This document shows positions 25,763-33,998 of a DNA stretch of 64,000 bases, in pieces. The DNA is from Rhizobium redzepovicii (GTDB lineage Bacteria > Pseudomonadota > Alphaproteobacteria > Rhizobiales > Rhizobiaceae). The notes under the pieces were generated by a model. It had not been told where the DNA came from and searched no databases. It saw only the letters and a program-made list of their open reading frames with translations. Position numbers and translations under genes: made by a program. Positions within the stretch are counted from its first letter, which is position 1; every line of letters starts with the position of its first letter. Location of the stretch: positions 124,001 through 188,000 of the forward strand of contig NZ_JAILYH010000004.1 of assembly GCF_019793435.1 (NCBI RefSeq), written 5' to 3'.

Positions 25763-26794
25763 TCAGTCGTTGCTAGGGACTTCCGCCGGATGCCCTCCTT
25801 TCGGCGTTTTGATTCTCTTGGCCAGCAAAACTGTTGCCAAGACTCCGCCGCTCAGCATCCATAGACAAACTATATTGAAAAAGGTGAGAAAGTACGCATT
25901 CCCTAAGACGGTAGTCGAAGCCCCCTCGCCATAGACCGGCAAAGGGATGAGAAAAATAAAAGAAAAGAATGTGAGCGAATATACTAAGTCTTGCTTCACA
26001 ACGCTCTTTAAATCCGTAACTATAATTTCGCGGCTAAATTTGGAAGAAATGATATAAACCGAAAACAATAGTGTCTTTGCAACCATGAATGTGATTAGAG
26101 AAAACGAGAGACATATGTAAAGGGCGATCTGTCCTGGATGGTTCTCCGCCAGCCATGGCAGTTCATAGTGGTATTTCGGTAACATAACCAAAATGTATCT
26201 TAGGTTCGGGGCGAGTTGATCCAGTAAGTCTGCTCTGATTAACCAAAGAAACAAGATCGAGACAGACAAAACAGCCATATCGAGCGGTGGGCCGCTAATA
26301 TGGCTCTCGTATCTTTTGATGAAAACGTGATTCTGAAGGCGAAAGAAAAGATCAACCCCGGCGAGCATTTTAAACATATTTATATCCAGCCTTTGTCTCC
26401 GGATTATTCCTGAAAACTCAATCAACGGGAGACCACATCGCAATGAGATTGCTTCCATAGGCGGCGCTATCAATGCACCGAGTTGCTCCCTCAACTTGTC
26501 TGCTGCTTGTCGACACGCGACAAGAGAGTCGCGGTACAGGCTTTGGCCCACGAGTGCGTCGAGTTGTGACGAGGCGGTGTAAGCAAATCCCCAACAAGAT
26601 GCTCTCGTTGCCCCTTCTACGATGTTGCTGAGCCCGTCGACACAGTGACGACGTTGATCACCCACGGAATAGAAATTCGGATCACTGCAGCCTACCTCAC
26701 TCTGGGCCAAGGAGGTAACTACTTCCATCCTCTTGCAGAACCAATGCACACCGGCGCGAGTCTGGAAAGTGATAGGCTGCGATTTATACGGCAT
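25763..26794 (-). CDS. orphan multi-pass membrane protein (343 aa)
   Basis: The N-terminal ~165 residues are soluble with several Cys and a helical middle (ACRQAADKLREQLGALIAPP). About four TM segments follow (LDMAVLSVSILFLWLIRADL; ALYICLSFSLITFMVAKTLL; SLTFFSFIFLIPLPVYG; YFLTFFNIVCLWMLSGGVLA). Markedly AT-rich compared with the rest of the window, pointing to recent transfer. No catalytic motif seen. An envelope or defence role is possible but unsupported. Confidence 0.55.
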   Translation of the reverse strand: MPYKSQPITFQTRAGVHWFCKRMEVVTSLAQSEVGCSDPNFYSVGDQRRHCVDGLSNIVEGATRASCWGFAYTASSQLDALVGQSLYRDSLVACRQAADKLREQLGALIAPPMEAISLRCGLPLIEFSGIIRRQRLDINMFKMLAGVDLFFRLQNHVFIKRYESHISGPPLDMAVLSVSILFLWLIRADLLDQLAPNLRYILVMLPKYHYELPWLAENHPGQIALYICLSFSLITFMVAKTLLFSVYIISSKFSREIIVTDLKSVVKQDLVYSLTFFSFIFLIPLPVYGEGASTTVLGNAYFLTFFNIVCLWMLSGGVLATVLLAKRIKTPKGGHPAEVPSND

Positions 26795-26873
26795 AGGTCA
26801 GCTTCTGCGACATTTTCACAGAAGCCGTGACGGCGTGTTTCTTTTCAAACGGGGACGGAACGCTTTGGCAACG

Positions 26874-26911
26874 TTCATTCAGAATGAAAAAAGGACCGAA
26901 TTCAGAATGAA
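26874..26911. repeat. TTCAGAATGAA direct repeats and palindrome
   Basis: TTCATTC-A-GAATGAA is a 7-bp palindrome at 26874-26888; its 11-bp right part recurs as TTCAGAATGAA at 26901-26911. It lies between the last element gene and the promoter of tRNA-Cys. Could be an operator or recombinase arm site. Confidence 0.5.
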
Positions 26912-26986
26912 GCCTCTTGCACTTAAGCTAGGATCATTCTAAATCCGCGCCACCACACGATATTTAGACATATCGGTCAGAGGTGA

Positions 26987-27060
26987 GGCCTCGTGGCGGA
27001 GTGGTGACGCAGAGGACTGCAAATCCTTGTACCCCGGTTCAATTCCGGGCGAGGCCTCCA
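26987..27060 (+). tRNA. tRNA-Cys(GCA), element-completed
   Basis: 74 nt with encoded CCA. Acceptor GGCCTCG / CGAGGCC, anticodon loop CTGCAAA with GCA at 27019-27021, T-arm GGTTCAATTCC. The 5' 40 nt are duplicated at 18632. Upstream lies the same promoter-like block as at the left copy (CCTCTTGC, 11 nt, GATCATTCTAAA at 26913-26943), but 11 bp further from the gene. Confidence 0.95.
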
Positions 27061-27147
27061 ACATCTCCCACCATCGCATGCCCTGCCGTCCGTCGGCATA
27101 AGATCGTCGCAGACCCCATGAGTGGTCTGCACGCTTCCGCGCCCTTA

Positions 27148-27255
27148 TCACTTCAGGGTCGTTTCGCCGTCCAGCAGCCCGCAGCAGAAGATGCCGATGA
27201 GCGCTGCGACGATGAAAAAATCGAACAGCGTCAGATATTCGAAAATCGCAGACAT
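27148..27255 (-). CDS. 35-residue membrane mini-protein
   Basis: Complete ORF of 35 codons with AGGAGG 8 nt before the ATG at 27255. An amphipathic start (MSAIFEYLTLFDFF) leads to one TM helix (IVAALIGIFCCGLL) with adjacent Cys, then a short acidic tail. It is divergent from the methyltransferase gene. No known family. Confidence 0.55.
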   Translation of the reverse strand: MSAIFEYLTLFDFFIVAALIGIFCCGLLDGETTLK

Positions 27256-27462
27256 GGCCTGCTCCTCCTATTTCCTCCGTTGAAGATCATAACATGAAGG
27301 GGCAGGGAATTCCACGTTTGCGTGCAGAGCCTCATTGCCTCTGTTGCGCGGAAGAAGCGCCTGCCGGATTCTTTTCGCCGGCGGCTGCCAAGCCTTGAAA
27401 GCATCGGTGGCGGGGATTAAGAGACGAGAGACAGGAACCGCTTTCAAGAGCGAGAGGACATG

Positions 27463-28125
27463 ATGGATTTCGAAGCAGCGCGCGTAAAGATGGTCGACAC
27501 CCAGGTTCGCACGACGGACGTTACCTCGCATTCCGTGCTGACGGCGTTTCTCACGGTCCCGCGTGAGGCATTCGTGCCGGAGAAGGCGAAGCTGCTGGCT
27601 TACATCGACAACGATGTCGAGATATCGGCCGCCGCACCCGGAAAGCCGGCGCGCTTCCTGATGGAGGCATCGCCGCTCGCCAAGCTGCTGCAGCTGGCCG
27701 CAATCACCAAGGATGATTTCGTCCTCGAAGTCGGTTGCGGCACCGGTTACACATCGGCGCTGCTGTCGATCATTGCCGGCTCGGTCATCGCGCTCGAATG
27801 CGACGAGGCGCTGGCCGCCGAGGCGAAGACGCAGCTCGCCGGCTACGCCAAGGTCGAGGTGGTCACCGGACCGCTCGAAAAGGGCTACGCTGCCGGCGCT
27901 CCCTATGATCTGATCTTTGTCAACGGCGCAGTGGAGGAGGTGCCCGCGGCCCTTCTCGATCAATTGCGCGATGGCGGTCGTTTGATCACGGTCGAAGGTT
28001 ACGGCAATGCCGCCCGCGCCAAGGTGTTCGTCGCCGAGCGGGGCGCCGTTTCGGAAAACGTCTTCTTCAATGCCTCCGTCAAGCCCCTGCCGGGCTTCGC
28101 CAAGGCACGCGAATTCGTTTTCTGA
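27463..28125 (+). CDS. protein-L-isoaspartate methyltransferase-like protein
   Basis: 220 aa. SAM-binding motif I VLEVGCGTGYTSALLS and post-motif VIALECDEALA are clear. The N-terminus (ARVKMVDTQVRTTDV) replaces the usual PCMT substrate loop, typical of the alphaproteobacterial PCMT-like family that lies beside popZ and may not act on isoaspartate. GAGG is 5 nt before the second of two adjacent ATGs, so 27463 is preferred to 27460. A true pcm is present at 50310. Confidence 0.82.
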   Translation: MDFEAARVKMVDTQVRTTDVTSHSVLTAFLTVPREAFVPEKAKLLAYIDNDVEISAAAPGKPARFLMEASPLAKLLQLAAITKDDFVLEVGCGTGYTSALLSIIAGSVIALECDEALAAEAKTQLAGYAKVEVVTGPLEKGYAAGAPYDLIFVNGAVEEVPAALLDQLRDGGRLITVEGYGNAARAKVFVAERGAVSENVFFNASVKPLPGFAKAREFVF

Positions 28126-28148
28126 CGCCGTTTGTCGATGAATCAGCA

Positions 28149-28173
28149 ACGGGCGCCACTGGCGCCCGTTTTT
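28149..28173 (+). terminator. rho-independent terminator
   Basis: Stem ACGGGCGCC / GGCGCCCGT with a 3-nt loop and a T run, 23 nt after the stop at 28125. Confidence 0.85.
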
Positions 28174-28187
28174 ATAACAGCGCAGCA

Positions 28188-28250
28188 GCGTCTTCTCCGA
28201 CGCCCAAAGGACGCTGCAACAGTTTGAATCCACGCATCGCCTGAAAGCCT
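28188..28250. repeat. dispersed palindromic repeat fragment (low certainty)
   Basis: The hairpin GCGTC-TTCTCC-GACGC followed by AAAGGACGCTGCAAC and AGTTTGAATCC resembles intergenic mosaic repeats common in Rhizobium. It lies in the 305-bp gap before popZ, which otherwise holds only the terminator at 28149 and an AT-rich popZ promoter region. Confidence 0.35.
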
Positions 28251-28430
28251 TCACAAACATCATTTATCCTGAGACTGCCAGGTCGAAAACATGGGGTAAC
28301 AAAACTGTGCATGGCCGCATTCATTTGATTCGCGATGATTTTTTTCCCGTCTGAGGTATTCTAAGGTCGCGGTGATTCGGATGACCGCTCCACATCGTCC
28401 GGTCGTTGTTTTTGGATAACGGGGATAGAA

Positions 28431-29324
28431 ATGGCTCAGCCAAGTGTAGCGCGTGAACCGTCCATGGAAGAAATTCTGGCCTCCATCCGCCAGATCATCG
28501 AAAGCAATGAGCCCGGCGCCGGCAAGGCGATTTCCGCATCCCTGCCGCCGGTTTACGGCGCCGATGAGGATGAGAACGGTTCCGAAATCCATCTGACCGT
28601 GGATGACACTTATGCCGGCGTGGAGTTCCCCGAACCGGCCATGCGCTCCTCCGATCCGCGTTTCGTCGCCGCCAACTCGGCTGGCACTGCCCCCGAAGCT
28701 GAAGTACCGGCCCGCGCCCTGTCGCTTGCCGATGTCGCCGCCCGCGTGCGCGCCGCTTCCGAGCGCAGCGCCGTGCAGGCCGGTCAGGCATTGCGTGAAA
28801 TTCCGAGCGGCTTCCGCCAGCCCGAACCGCAGCCGGCGGTTATGCCGGAGCCGCCGCGCGCGGCTGCACCGCAGCCGCAGCCGACACAGCCTGTTTTCCC
28901 TCCGGCTGCTGTAGCGCCGGTTCCGCAGGCCGTGATCGAGCCGCCGGTCGAGCCGGTATTCGCGGAGGCACCACGGGGCCAAGTCGCCGCATCGGCGCCT
29001 TCAGTCGCCGAACCCGCCGCCGCGGTTGAAACGACGTTGCCGCCTTTGGAACCCGCTCAGTCCTCGGCCGAAGCTTTCCTGCCGAGCCTTATGGATGAGG
29101 TCCAGCCGACCCTGCTTTCGGAGAATGCCGGCCTGCAGATCAGCCGCTCCTTCGAGGAGCTCGCCGCCGCGATCGACGGTGCGGAGCGCCGCTCGCTGGA
29201 CGAGATCGCCGAGGATATGCTGCGTCCGATGTTGCGCGAGTGGCTTGACGATAATCTGCCGACGCTGGTCGAGCGGTTGGTGCGCGAGGAAATCGAGCGC
29301 GTGGCGCGCGGCCCGCGCCGCTGA
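28431..29324 (+). CDS. popZ: polar organising protein PopZ
   Basis: 297 aa. The N-terminal helix EPSMEEILASIRQIIESN and C-terminal oligomerisation helices (RSFEELAAAIDGAERRSLDEIAEDML, then LREWLDDNLPTLVERLVREEI) flank a long Pro/Ala-rich disordered linker, the PopZ (DUF2497) layout. In Rhizobiales PopZ marks the growing or new pole and anchors the chromosome and polar proteins. Next to valS, as in relatives. Confidence 0.92.
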   Translation: MAQPSVAREPSMEEILASIRQIIESNEPGAGKAISASLPPVYGADEDENGSEIHLTVDDTYAGVEFPEPAMRSSDPRFVAANSAGTAPEAEVPARALSLADVAARVRAASERSAVQAGQALREIPSGFRQPEPQPAVMPEPPRAAAPQPQPTQPVFPPAAVAPVPQAVIEPPVEPVFAEAPRGQVAASAPSVAEPAAAVETTLPPLEPAQSSAEAFLPSLMDEVQPTLLSENAGLQISRSFEELAAAIDGAERRSLDEIAEDMLRPMLREWLDDNLPTLVERLVREEIERVARGPRR

Positions 29325-29342
29325 TCGGATTGCTTTTTCCTG

Positions 29343-29375
29343 AAAAGCCGCTCCGGTCTCCGGGGCGGCTTTTTT
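29343..29375 (+). terminator. popZ terminator
   Basis: Stem AAAAGCCGCTCCGG / CCGGGGCGGCTTTT (one wobble pair), 3-nt loop, T run; 18 nt after the popZ stop. Confidence 0.85.
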
Positions 29376-29439
29376 ATTGACTTGCCCGTGCCCATCCTAT
29401 TTACAAACGCCATCCTCGAACCTCGAAATTGGTCAGAAA

Positions 29440-32283
29440 ATGCTCGACAAGACCTATGATTCTGCTGCCGTCGAACCCAAAATCGCCGCGAAATGGGATG
29501 AGGAGGACGCTTTCCGCGCCGGCGCGAACGCCAAGCCCGGCGCCGAGACCTTCACCATCGTGATCCCGCCGCCGAATGTCACCGGTTCGCTGCACATGGG
29601 CCATGCGCTGAATAACACGCTGCAGGACATCATGGTGCGCTTCGAGCGCATGCGCGGCAAAGATGTGCTCTGGCAACCCGGCATGGACCATGCCGGCATC
29701 GCCACGCAGATGGTCGTCGAGCGCAAGCTGATGGAACAGCAGCTGCCCGGCCGTCGCGAAATGGGCCGCGACGCCTTCATCGACAAGATCTGGGAGTGGA
29801 AGGCTGAATCGGGCGGCCTGATCTTCAACCAGCTGAAGCGCCTGGGCGCCTCATGCGACTGGTCGCGCGAACGCTTCACCATGGACGAAGGCCTGTCGAA
29901 GGCCGTCCTCGAAGTTTTTGTCACGCTCTACAAGGAAGGCCTGATCTACAAGGACAAGCGCCTCGTCAACTGGGACCCCAAGCTCCTGACGGCTATCTCC
30001 GACATGGAAGTCGAGCAGCACGAGGTGAAGGGCCATCTCTGGCATCTGCGCTATCCGCTCGAGCCGGGCATCACCTATCAATATCCGATCGCCTTCGATG
30101 AGGAGGGCAAGCCGACCGAATTCGAGACGCGCGACTATATCGTCGTCGCGACGACGCGGCCGGAGACGATGCTCGGCGATACCGGCATTGCCGTGAACCC
30201 CGAAGACGAGCGGTACAAATCGATCGTCGGCAAGCATGTCATTCTGCCGATCGTCGGCCGCAAGGTTCCGATCGTCGCCGATTCTTATGCCGATCCGACG
30301 GCCGGCACGGGTGCGGTGAAGATCACCCCTGCGCATGATTTCAACGACTTCGAGGTTGGCAAGCGCGCGAAGCTGCGGGCCATCAACGTCATGAACGTCG
30401 ATGCCACGATTACCATCAAGGACAACGAGGACTTCCTCGAAGGCCTCGACAATCCTGCCGCACTGCATGGCGCCTGGGACCGTCTGGAAGGACAGGACCG
30501 TTTCTTTGCGCGCAAGGTCATCGTCGAGATTTTCGAAGAGGCCGGGCTCCTCGACAAGATCGAGCCGCACAAGCATATGGTGCCGCACGGAGACCGCGGC
30601 GGCGTGCCGATCGAGCCGCGGCTGACCGAACAATGGTTTGTCGACAACAAGACATTGGGACAGCCCGCGCTGGAATCCGTACGCGAGGGAAAAACCAGGT
30701 TCATTCCGAGGAACTGGGAAAACACCTATTTCAACTGGCTGGAGAACATCGAGCCGTGGTGCATTTCCCGCCAGCTCTGGTGGGGGCACCAGATTCCCGC
30801 CTGGTATGGCCCGGACGGTCAGGTCTTCGTCGAACAGACCGAGGAAGAGGCGCTGCAGGCGGCGATTCAGCATTACCTGTCGCATGAGGGGCCGATGAAG
30901 GCCTATGTCGAGGACCTGCTCGAAAACTTCAAGCCGGGCGAGATCCTGACGCGGGACGAGGACGTGCTCGACACATGGTTCTCCTCCGCGCTCTGGCCCT
31001 TCTCGACGCTCGGCTGGCCCGACCAGACGCCGGAACTCGCGCGCTATTATCCGACGAGTGTTCTGGTCACCGGTTTCGATATCATCCCGTTCTGGGTCGT
31101 TCGCATGATGCAGATGGGCCTGCATTTCATGAAGAACGAGAATGGCGATCCCGTCGAACCCTTCCACACGATCTACATTCACGCGCTGGTGCGCGACAAG
31201 AATGGGCAGAAGATGTCGAAGTCGAAGGGCAACGTCATCGATCCCCTTGAGCTGATCGACGAATACGGCGCCGATGCGCTGCGCTTCACGCTGGCGATCA
31301 TGGCGGCGCAGGGCCGTGACGTAAAGCTCGATCCGGCCCGCATCGCCGGCTACCGCAATTTCGGCACCAAGCTCTGGAACGCCACGCGTTTCGCCGAGAT
31401 GAACGGGGCGAAAAGCGATCGGCATTTCGTGCCGGAGGCCGCTGAACTCACCATCAACCGCTGGATCCTGACGGAACTTGCCCGTACGGAACGTGACGTT
31501 ACGGAAGCACTCGAAGCCTTCCGCTTCAACGATGCCGCCGGCGCGCTCTATCGCTTCGTCTGGAACGAGGTCTGCGACTGGTATCTCGAGCTTTTGAAGC
31601 CGGTCTTCAACGGCGAGGACCAGGGCGCCAAGGCCGAGGCTCAGGCCTGCAGCGCCTATATCCTCGAAGAGATCTACAAGCTGCTGCATCCCTTCATGCC
31701 CTTCATGACCGAAGAGCTCTGGGCGCATACGGCGGGCGAAGGCAAAGAGCGCGATACGCTGGTCTGCCATGCCGAATGGCCGTCTCCCTCCTATGCCGAT
31801 AACGGTGCCGCCGACGAGATCAACTGGCTGATCGACCTCGTCTCCGGCATCCGCTCGGTGCGCGCCGAAATGAACGTGCCGCCGTCAGCGACAGCGCCGC
31901 TCGTCGTCGTCAAGGCCAACAACCTGACGCGCGAAAGGCTGTTCCGCCACGACGCCGCCATCAAGCGGCTTGCGCGTGTCGAGGCGATATCGCTGGCCGA
32001 CGATGCGCCGAAGGGGGCAGCTCAGATCGTCGTCGACGAGGCCACCATCTGCCTGCCGCTCGGCAATCTGATCGACCTATCCGCTGAAAAGGCTCGGCTT
32101 GAAAAGGCGATCGGAAAAATGGAAGGGGAGATCTCGCGCATCGACGGCAAGCTCTCCAACGAGAAGTTCGTCGCCAATGCCAATCCCGAGGTGGTCGAGG
32201 CCGAACGCGAGCGCCTCGAGGAACTGAAGGGGCAGATCGCCAGCTTGAAGACCGCACTCTCCAGGGTGAGCGAAGCCGGATAA
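29440..32283 (+). CDS. valS: valyl-tRNA synthetase
   Basis: 947 aa from the ATG at 29440 (MLDKTYDSAAVEPKIAAKW); an upstream in-frame ATG at 29377 lies on the popZ terminator. Class I signatures: HMGH in PNVTGSLHMGHALN, KMSKS in GQKMSKSKGN. An editing domain (TTRPETMLGDTG) and a C-terminal coiled coil (SAEKARLEKAIGKMEGEISR) are present. Charges tRNA-Val. Terminator at 32314. Confidence 0.98.
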   Translation: MLDKTYDSAAVEPKIAAKWDEEDAFRAGANAKPGAETFTIVIPPPNVTGSLHMGHALNNTLQDIMVRFERMRGKDVLWQPGMDHAGIATQMVVERKLMEQQLPGRREMGRDAFIDKIWEWKAESGGLIFNQLKRLGASCDWSRERFTMDEGLSKAVLEVFVTLYKEGLIYKDKRLVNWDPKLLTAISDMEVEQHEVKGHLWHLRYPLEPGITYQYPIAFDEEGKPTEFETRDYIVVATTRPETMLGDTGIAVNPEDERYKSIVGKHVILPIVGRKVPIVADSYADPTAGTGAVKITPAHDFNDFEVGKRAKLRAINVMNVDATITIKDNEDFLEGLDNPAALHGAWDRLEGQDRFFARKVIVEIFEEAGLLDKIEPHKHMVPHGDRGGVPIEPRLTEQWFVDNKTLGQPALESVREGKTRFIPRNWENTYFNWLENIEPWCISRQLWWGHQIPAWYGPDGQVFVEQTEEEALQAAIQHYLSHEGPMKAYVEDLLENFKPGEILTRDEDVLDTWFSSALWPFSTLGWPDQTPELARYYPTSVLVTGFDIIPFWVVRMMQMGLHFMKNENGDPVEPFHTIYIHALVRDKNGQKMSKSKGNVIDPLELIDEYGADALRFTLAIMAAQGRDVKLDPARIAGYRNFGTKLWNATRFAEMNGAKSDRHFVPEAAELTINRWILTELARTERDVTEALEAFRFNDAAGALYRFVWNEVCDWYLELLKPVFNGEDQGAKAEAQACSAYILEEIYKLLHPFMPFMTEELWAHTAGEGKERDTLVCHAEWPSPSYADNGAADEINWLIDLVSGIRSVRAEMNVPPSATAPLVVVKANNLTRERLFRHDAAIKRLARVEAISLADDAPKGAAQIVVDEATICLPLGNLIDLSAEKARLEKAIGKMEGEISRIDGKLSNEKFVANANPEVVEAERERLEELKGQIASLKTALSRVSEAG

Positions 32284-32313
32284 GTTTCATAGCCCGTTTT
32301 GGTAAGTTATTTC

Positions 32314-32346
32314 AAAGACGCGCTCCGAGAAGGGCGCGTCTTTATC
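32314..32346 (+). terminator. valS terminator
   Basis: Stem AAAGACGCGC / GCGCGTCTTT with a 10-nt loop, followed by ATCGTTTT; 30 nt after the valS stop. Confidence 0.75.
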
Positions 32347-32547
32347 GTTTTGGGCACGCGTGATTCGGTCTTGAAAAGCGGCTGATTGCCGGCGCTGAGC
32401 CTGTGGATTGTGACTCCAATGGCCTCCCGCGGGCGAAAACTGTCACTGTTGTCGGATTGATACAGCTTCCACAATGTGTGGAATGAAAACCCAAAAGCCC
32501 ATCTCAAAACCGGTAACTCTGGAATAAAATTTTATTAACCAGATTTT

Positions 32548-32563
32548 TTGACGTGTCCGTCAA
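32548..32563. promoter_or_regulatory. inverted repeat upstream of the FadL-like gene
   Basis: TTGACG-TGTC-CGTCAA, 6-bp arms and a 4-nt centre, 120 nt before the ATG at 32683, in an AT-rich stretch. Possible TetR/MarR-type operator. The rest of the 399-bp gap (32284-32682) holds only the valS terminator. Confidence 0.35.
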
Positions 32564-32682
32564 TTTCTTTACGTAAGTTGGCCAATGTAATGCCTGGGAA
32601 TGCCGCCATGGGGCGCGTTGCCATGTCGAGCGAACACTTACTAGAGTGGCGTCACATCAATTGCTGGAGTGGGGGAGACACA

Positions 32683-33948
32683 ATGGCATCGCGTAGGTTT
32701 TCCAAGGGCGTAACGTCGCTCGTCCTTCTTTCGTCGCTTGCATCGCCGGCCTTCGCCGGCGGCCTGGAGCGCGGCGGCTACAATATCGATCAGCTGTTCG
32801 ATACCTCGCCTTTCTCGTTTCAGTCGGGCGTTACCTATGTCACGCCGCAGCGCAAGCTGAAGGATGTCCGTGACACGAATACCTCCGTCTTAACGGGGGG
32901 TGGCAATCTCAACACCCGCCCAAACAGTGCCGACGACACCTCGAATTACACCATTCCTTACATCGGCTTTAAGGCCGGTTTCGCCGATGCAGTCGACTGC
33001 CTTGTCGACTATTCCGAACCCTTTGGCGGGCATACCGACCCGGGTTCGAATTGGGCTGGCGCCAACAACAATATCGAGACGGAAATCAAAACCCGCAACT
33101 ATGGCGGCACTTGCTCCTATCGTTTTGATATGGGCCCTGGACAGCTTCGCTTCATTGGCGGCGCTTTCTATCAGGAAGTTGAAGGTTTCAAAGAGCGTCT
33201 GGTTTCAACGCTCCCACTTTTGCTCGGCACCGGCACCGGCGTTGGCCGCCTCGATCTCGAAGACAGCGGCTGGGGCTGGCGCGCCGGTCTGGCTTACGAG
33301 ATTCCGGAATATGCGATGCGCGCGAGCCTCGTCTACAACAGCCGCGTCAAGTACGACAACCTGACGGGGACTGTTGATCTCCGTCAGGTTCCAGTTGTGC
33401 CGATATATGGCGGCAAAATCACCAACGTCTTCGGCTCCGCAGAAGCACCGGATTCGCTGGAGATGAAGCTGCAAAGCGGCATCGCTCCGGATTGGCTTGC
33501 CTTCGGATCGGTCAAGTGGACGAACTGGAGTGTTCTGCAATCCGTGCCTTTCTGCCCGACGTCGACGAAGGGCGTGGCTGCCTGCACAGCGGGCGGCGCT
33601 ACGGAACTCACTTCGCTCGACCTTCTCTATCGTGACGGCTGGACCATCTCCGGCGGCGTGGGCCACAAGTTCAACGATCAGTGGGCCGGCGCAGTCAGCG
33701 TCACGTGGGACCGCGGCACCAGTCAGGGTTATGGCGCACAGACCGACAGCTGGACGCTCGGTCTCGGCGCCGCCTACACGCCGACTGAACATATCGAATG
33801 GCGTTTTGCCGGAGCCGTTGGCGTATTGACGAGCGGTTCGTCCGGCACCTTCGAGTATAATGGCCAGACCTATGGCGACGATGTCTCCTATTCGTTTGGC
33901 AACGATCTGGTCGCGGCACTGTCGACGAGCCTAAAGATCAAGTTCTAA
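32683..33948 (+). CDS. FadL/OmpP1-family outer-membrane transporter
   Basis: 421 aa from the ATG at 32683 (GGGGGAG upstream). Signal peptide residues 1-24 (SPAFAGG). The N-terminal part (GLERGGYNIDQLFD) would form the hatch. Alternating beta strands lead to a C-terminal aromatic (STSLKIKF), as required for BAM-dependent insertion. FadL proteins import long-chain fatty acids or other hydrophobic compounds; the substrate here is unknown. Two extra Cys (FCPTSTKGVAAC) sit in a loop. Confidence 0.85.
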   Translation: MASRRFSKGVTSLVLLSSLASPAFAGGLERGGYNIDQLFDTSPFSFQSGVTYVTPQRKLKDVRDTNTSVLTGGGNLNTRPNSADDTSNYTIPYIGFKAGFADAVDCLVDYSEPFGGHTDPGSNWAGANNNIETEIKTRNYGGTCSYRFDMGPGQLRFIGGAFYQEVEGFKERLVSTLPLLLGTGTGVGRLDLEDSGWGWRAGLAYEIPEYAMRASLVYNSRVKYDNLTGTVDLRQVPVVPIYGGKITNVFGSAEAPDSLEMKLQSGIAPDWLAFGSVKWTNWSVLQSVPFCPTSTKGVAACTAGGATELTSLDLLYRDGWTISGGVGHKFNDQWAGAVSVTWDRGTSQGYGAQTDSWTLGLGAAYTPTEHIEWRFAGAVGVLTSGSSGTFEYNGQTYGDDVSYSFGNDLVAALSTSLKIKF

Positions 33949-33970
33949 TTCCCCGATGTGAAGAATTGAG

Positions 33971-33998
33971 GAGCCCGGCACCGCCGGGCTCTTCTTTA
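33971..33998 (+). terminator. terminator of the FadL-like gene
   Basis: Stem GAGCCCGGC / GCCGGGCTC with an ACC loop and TTCTTTATT. Confidence 0.8.

Larger units (their letters stand above)
18628..27026. mobile_element. decayed element integrated in tRNA-Cys
   Basis: A 44-bp exact direct repeat (18628-18671 and 26983-27026; offset 8,355 bp) bounds the segment. The repeat is the 5' half of tRNA-Cys, through the anticodon loop. The left copy is cut off; the right copy continues into an intact tRNA-Cys. A tyrosine-recombinase remnant lies just inside the left end, and genes inside are mostly small, orphan or fragmentary, with an AT-richer right third. Crossover in the anticodon region with the element supplying the 5' half and promoter explains the arrangement. 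I infer integration; excision ability is probably lost. Confidence 0.7.

Noticed and set aside
29851..31770. 639-codon ORF antisense to valS
   Set aside because: It mirrors the codon structure of valS; long antisense frames are expected in GC-rich genes.
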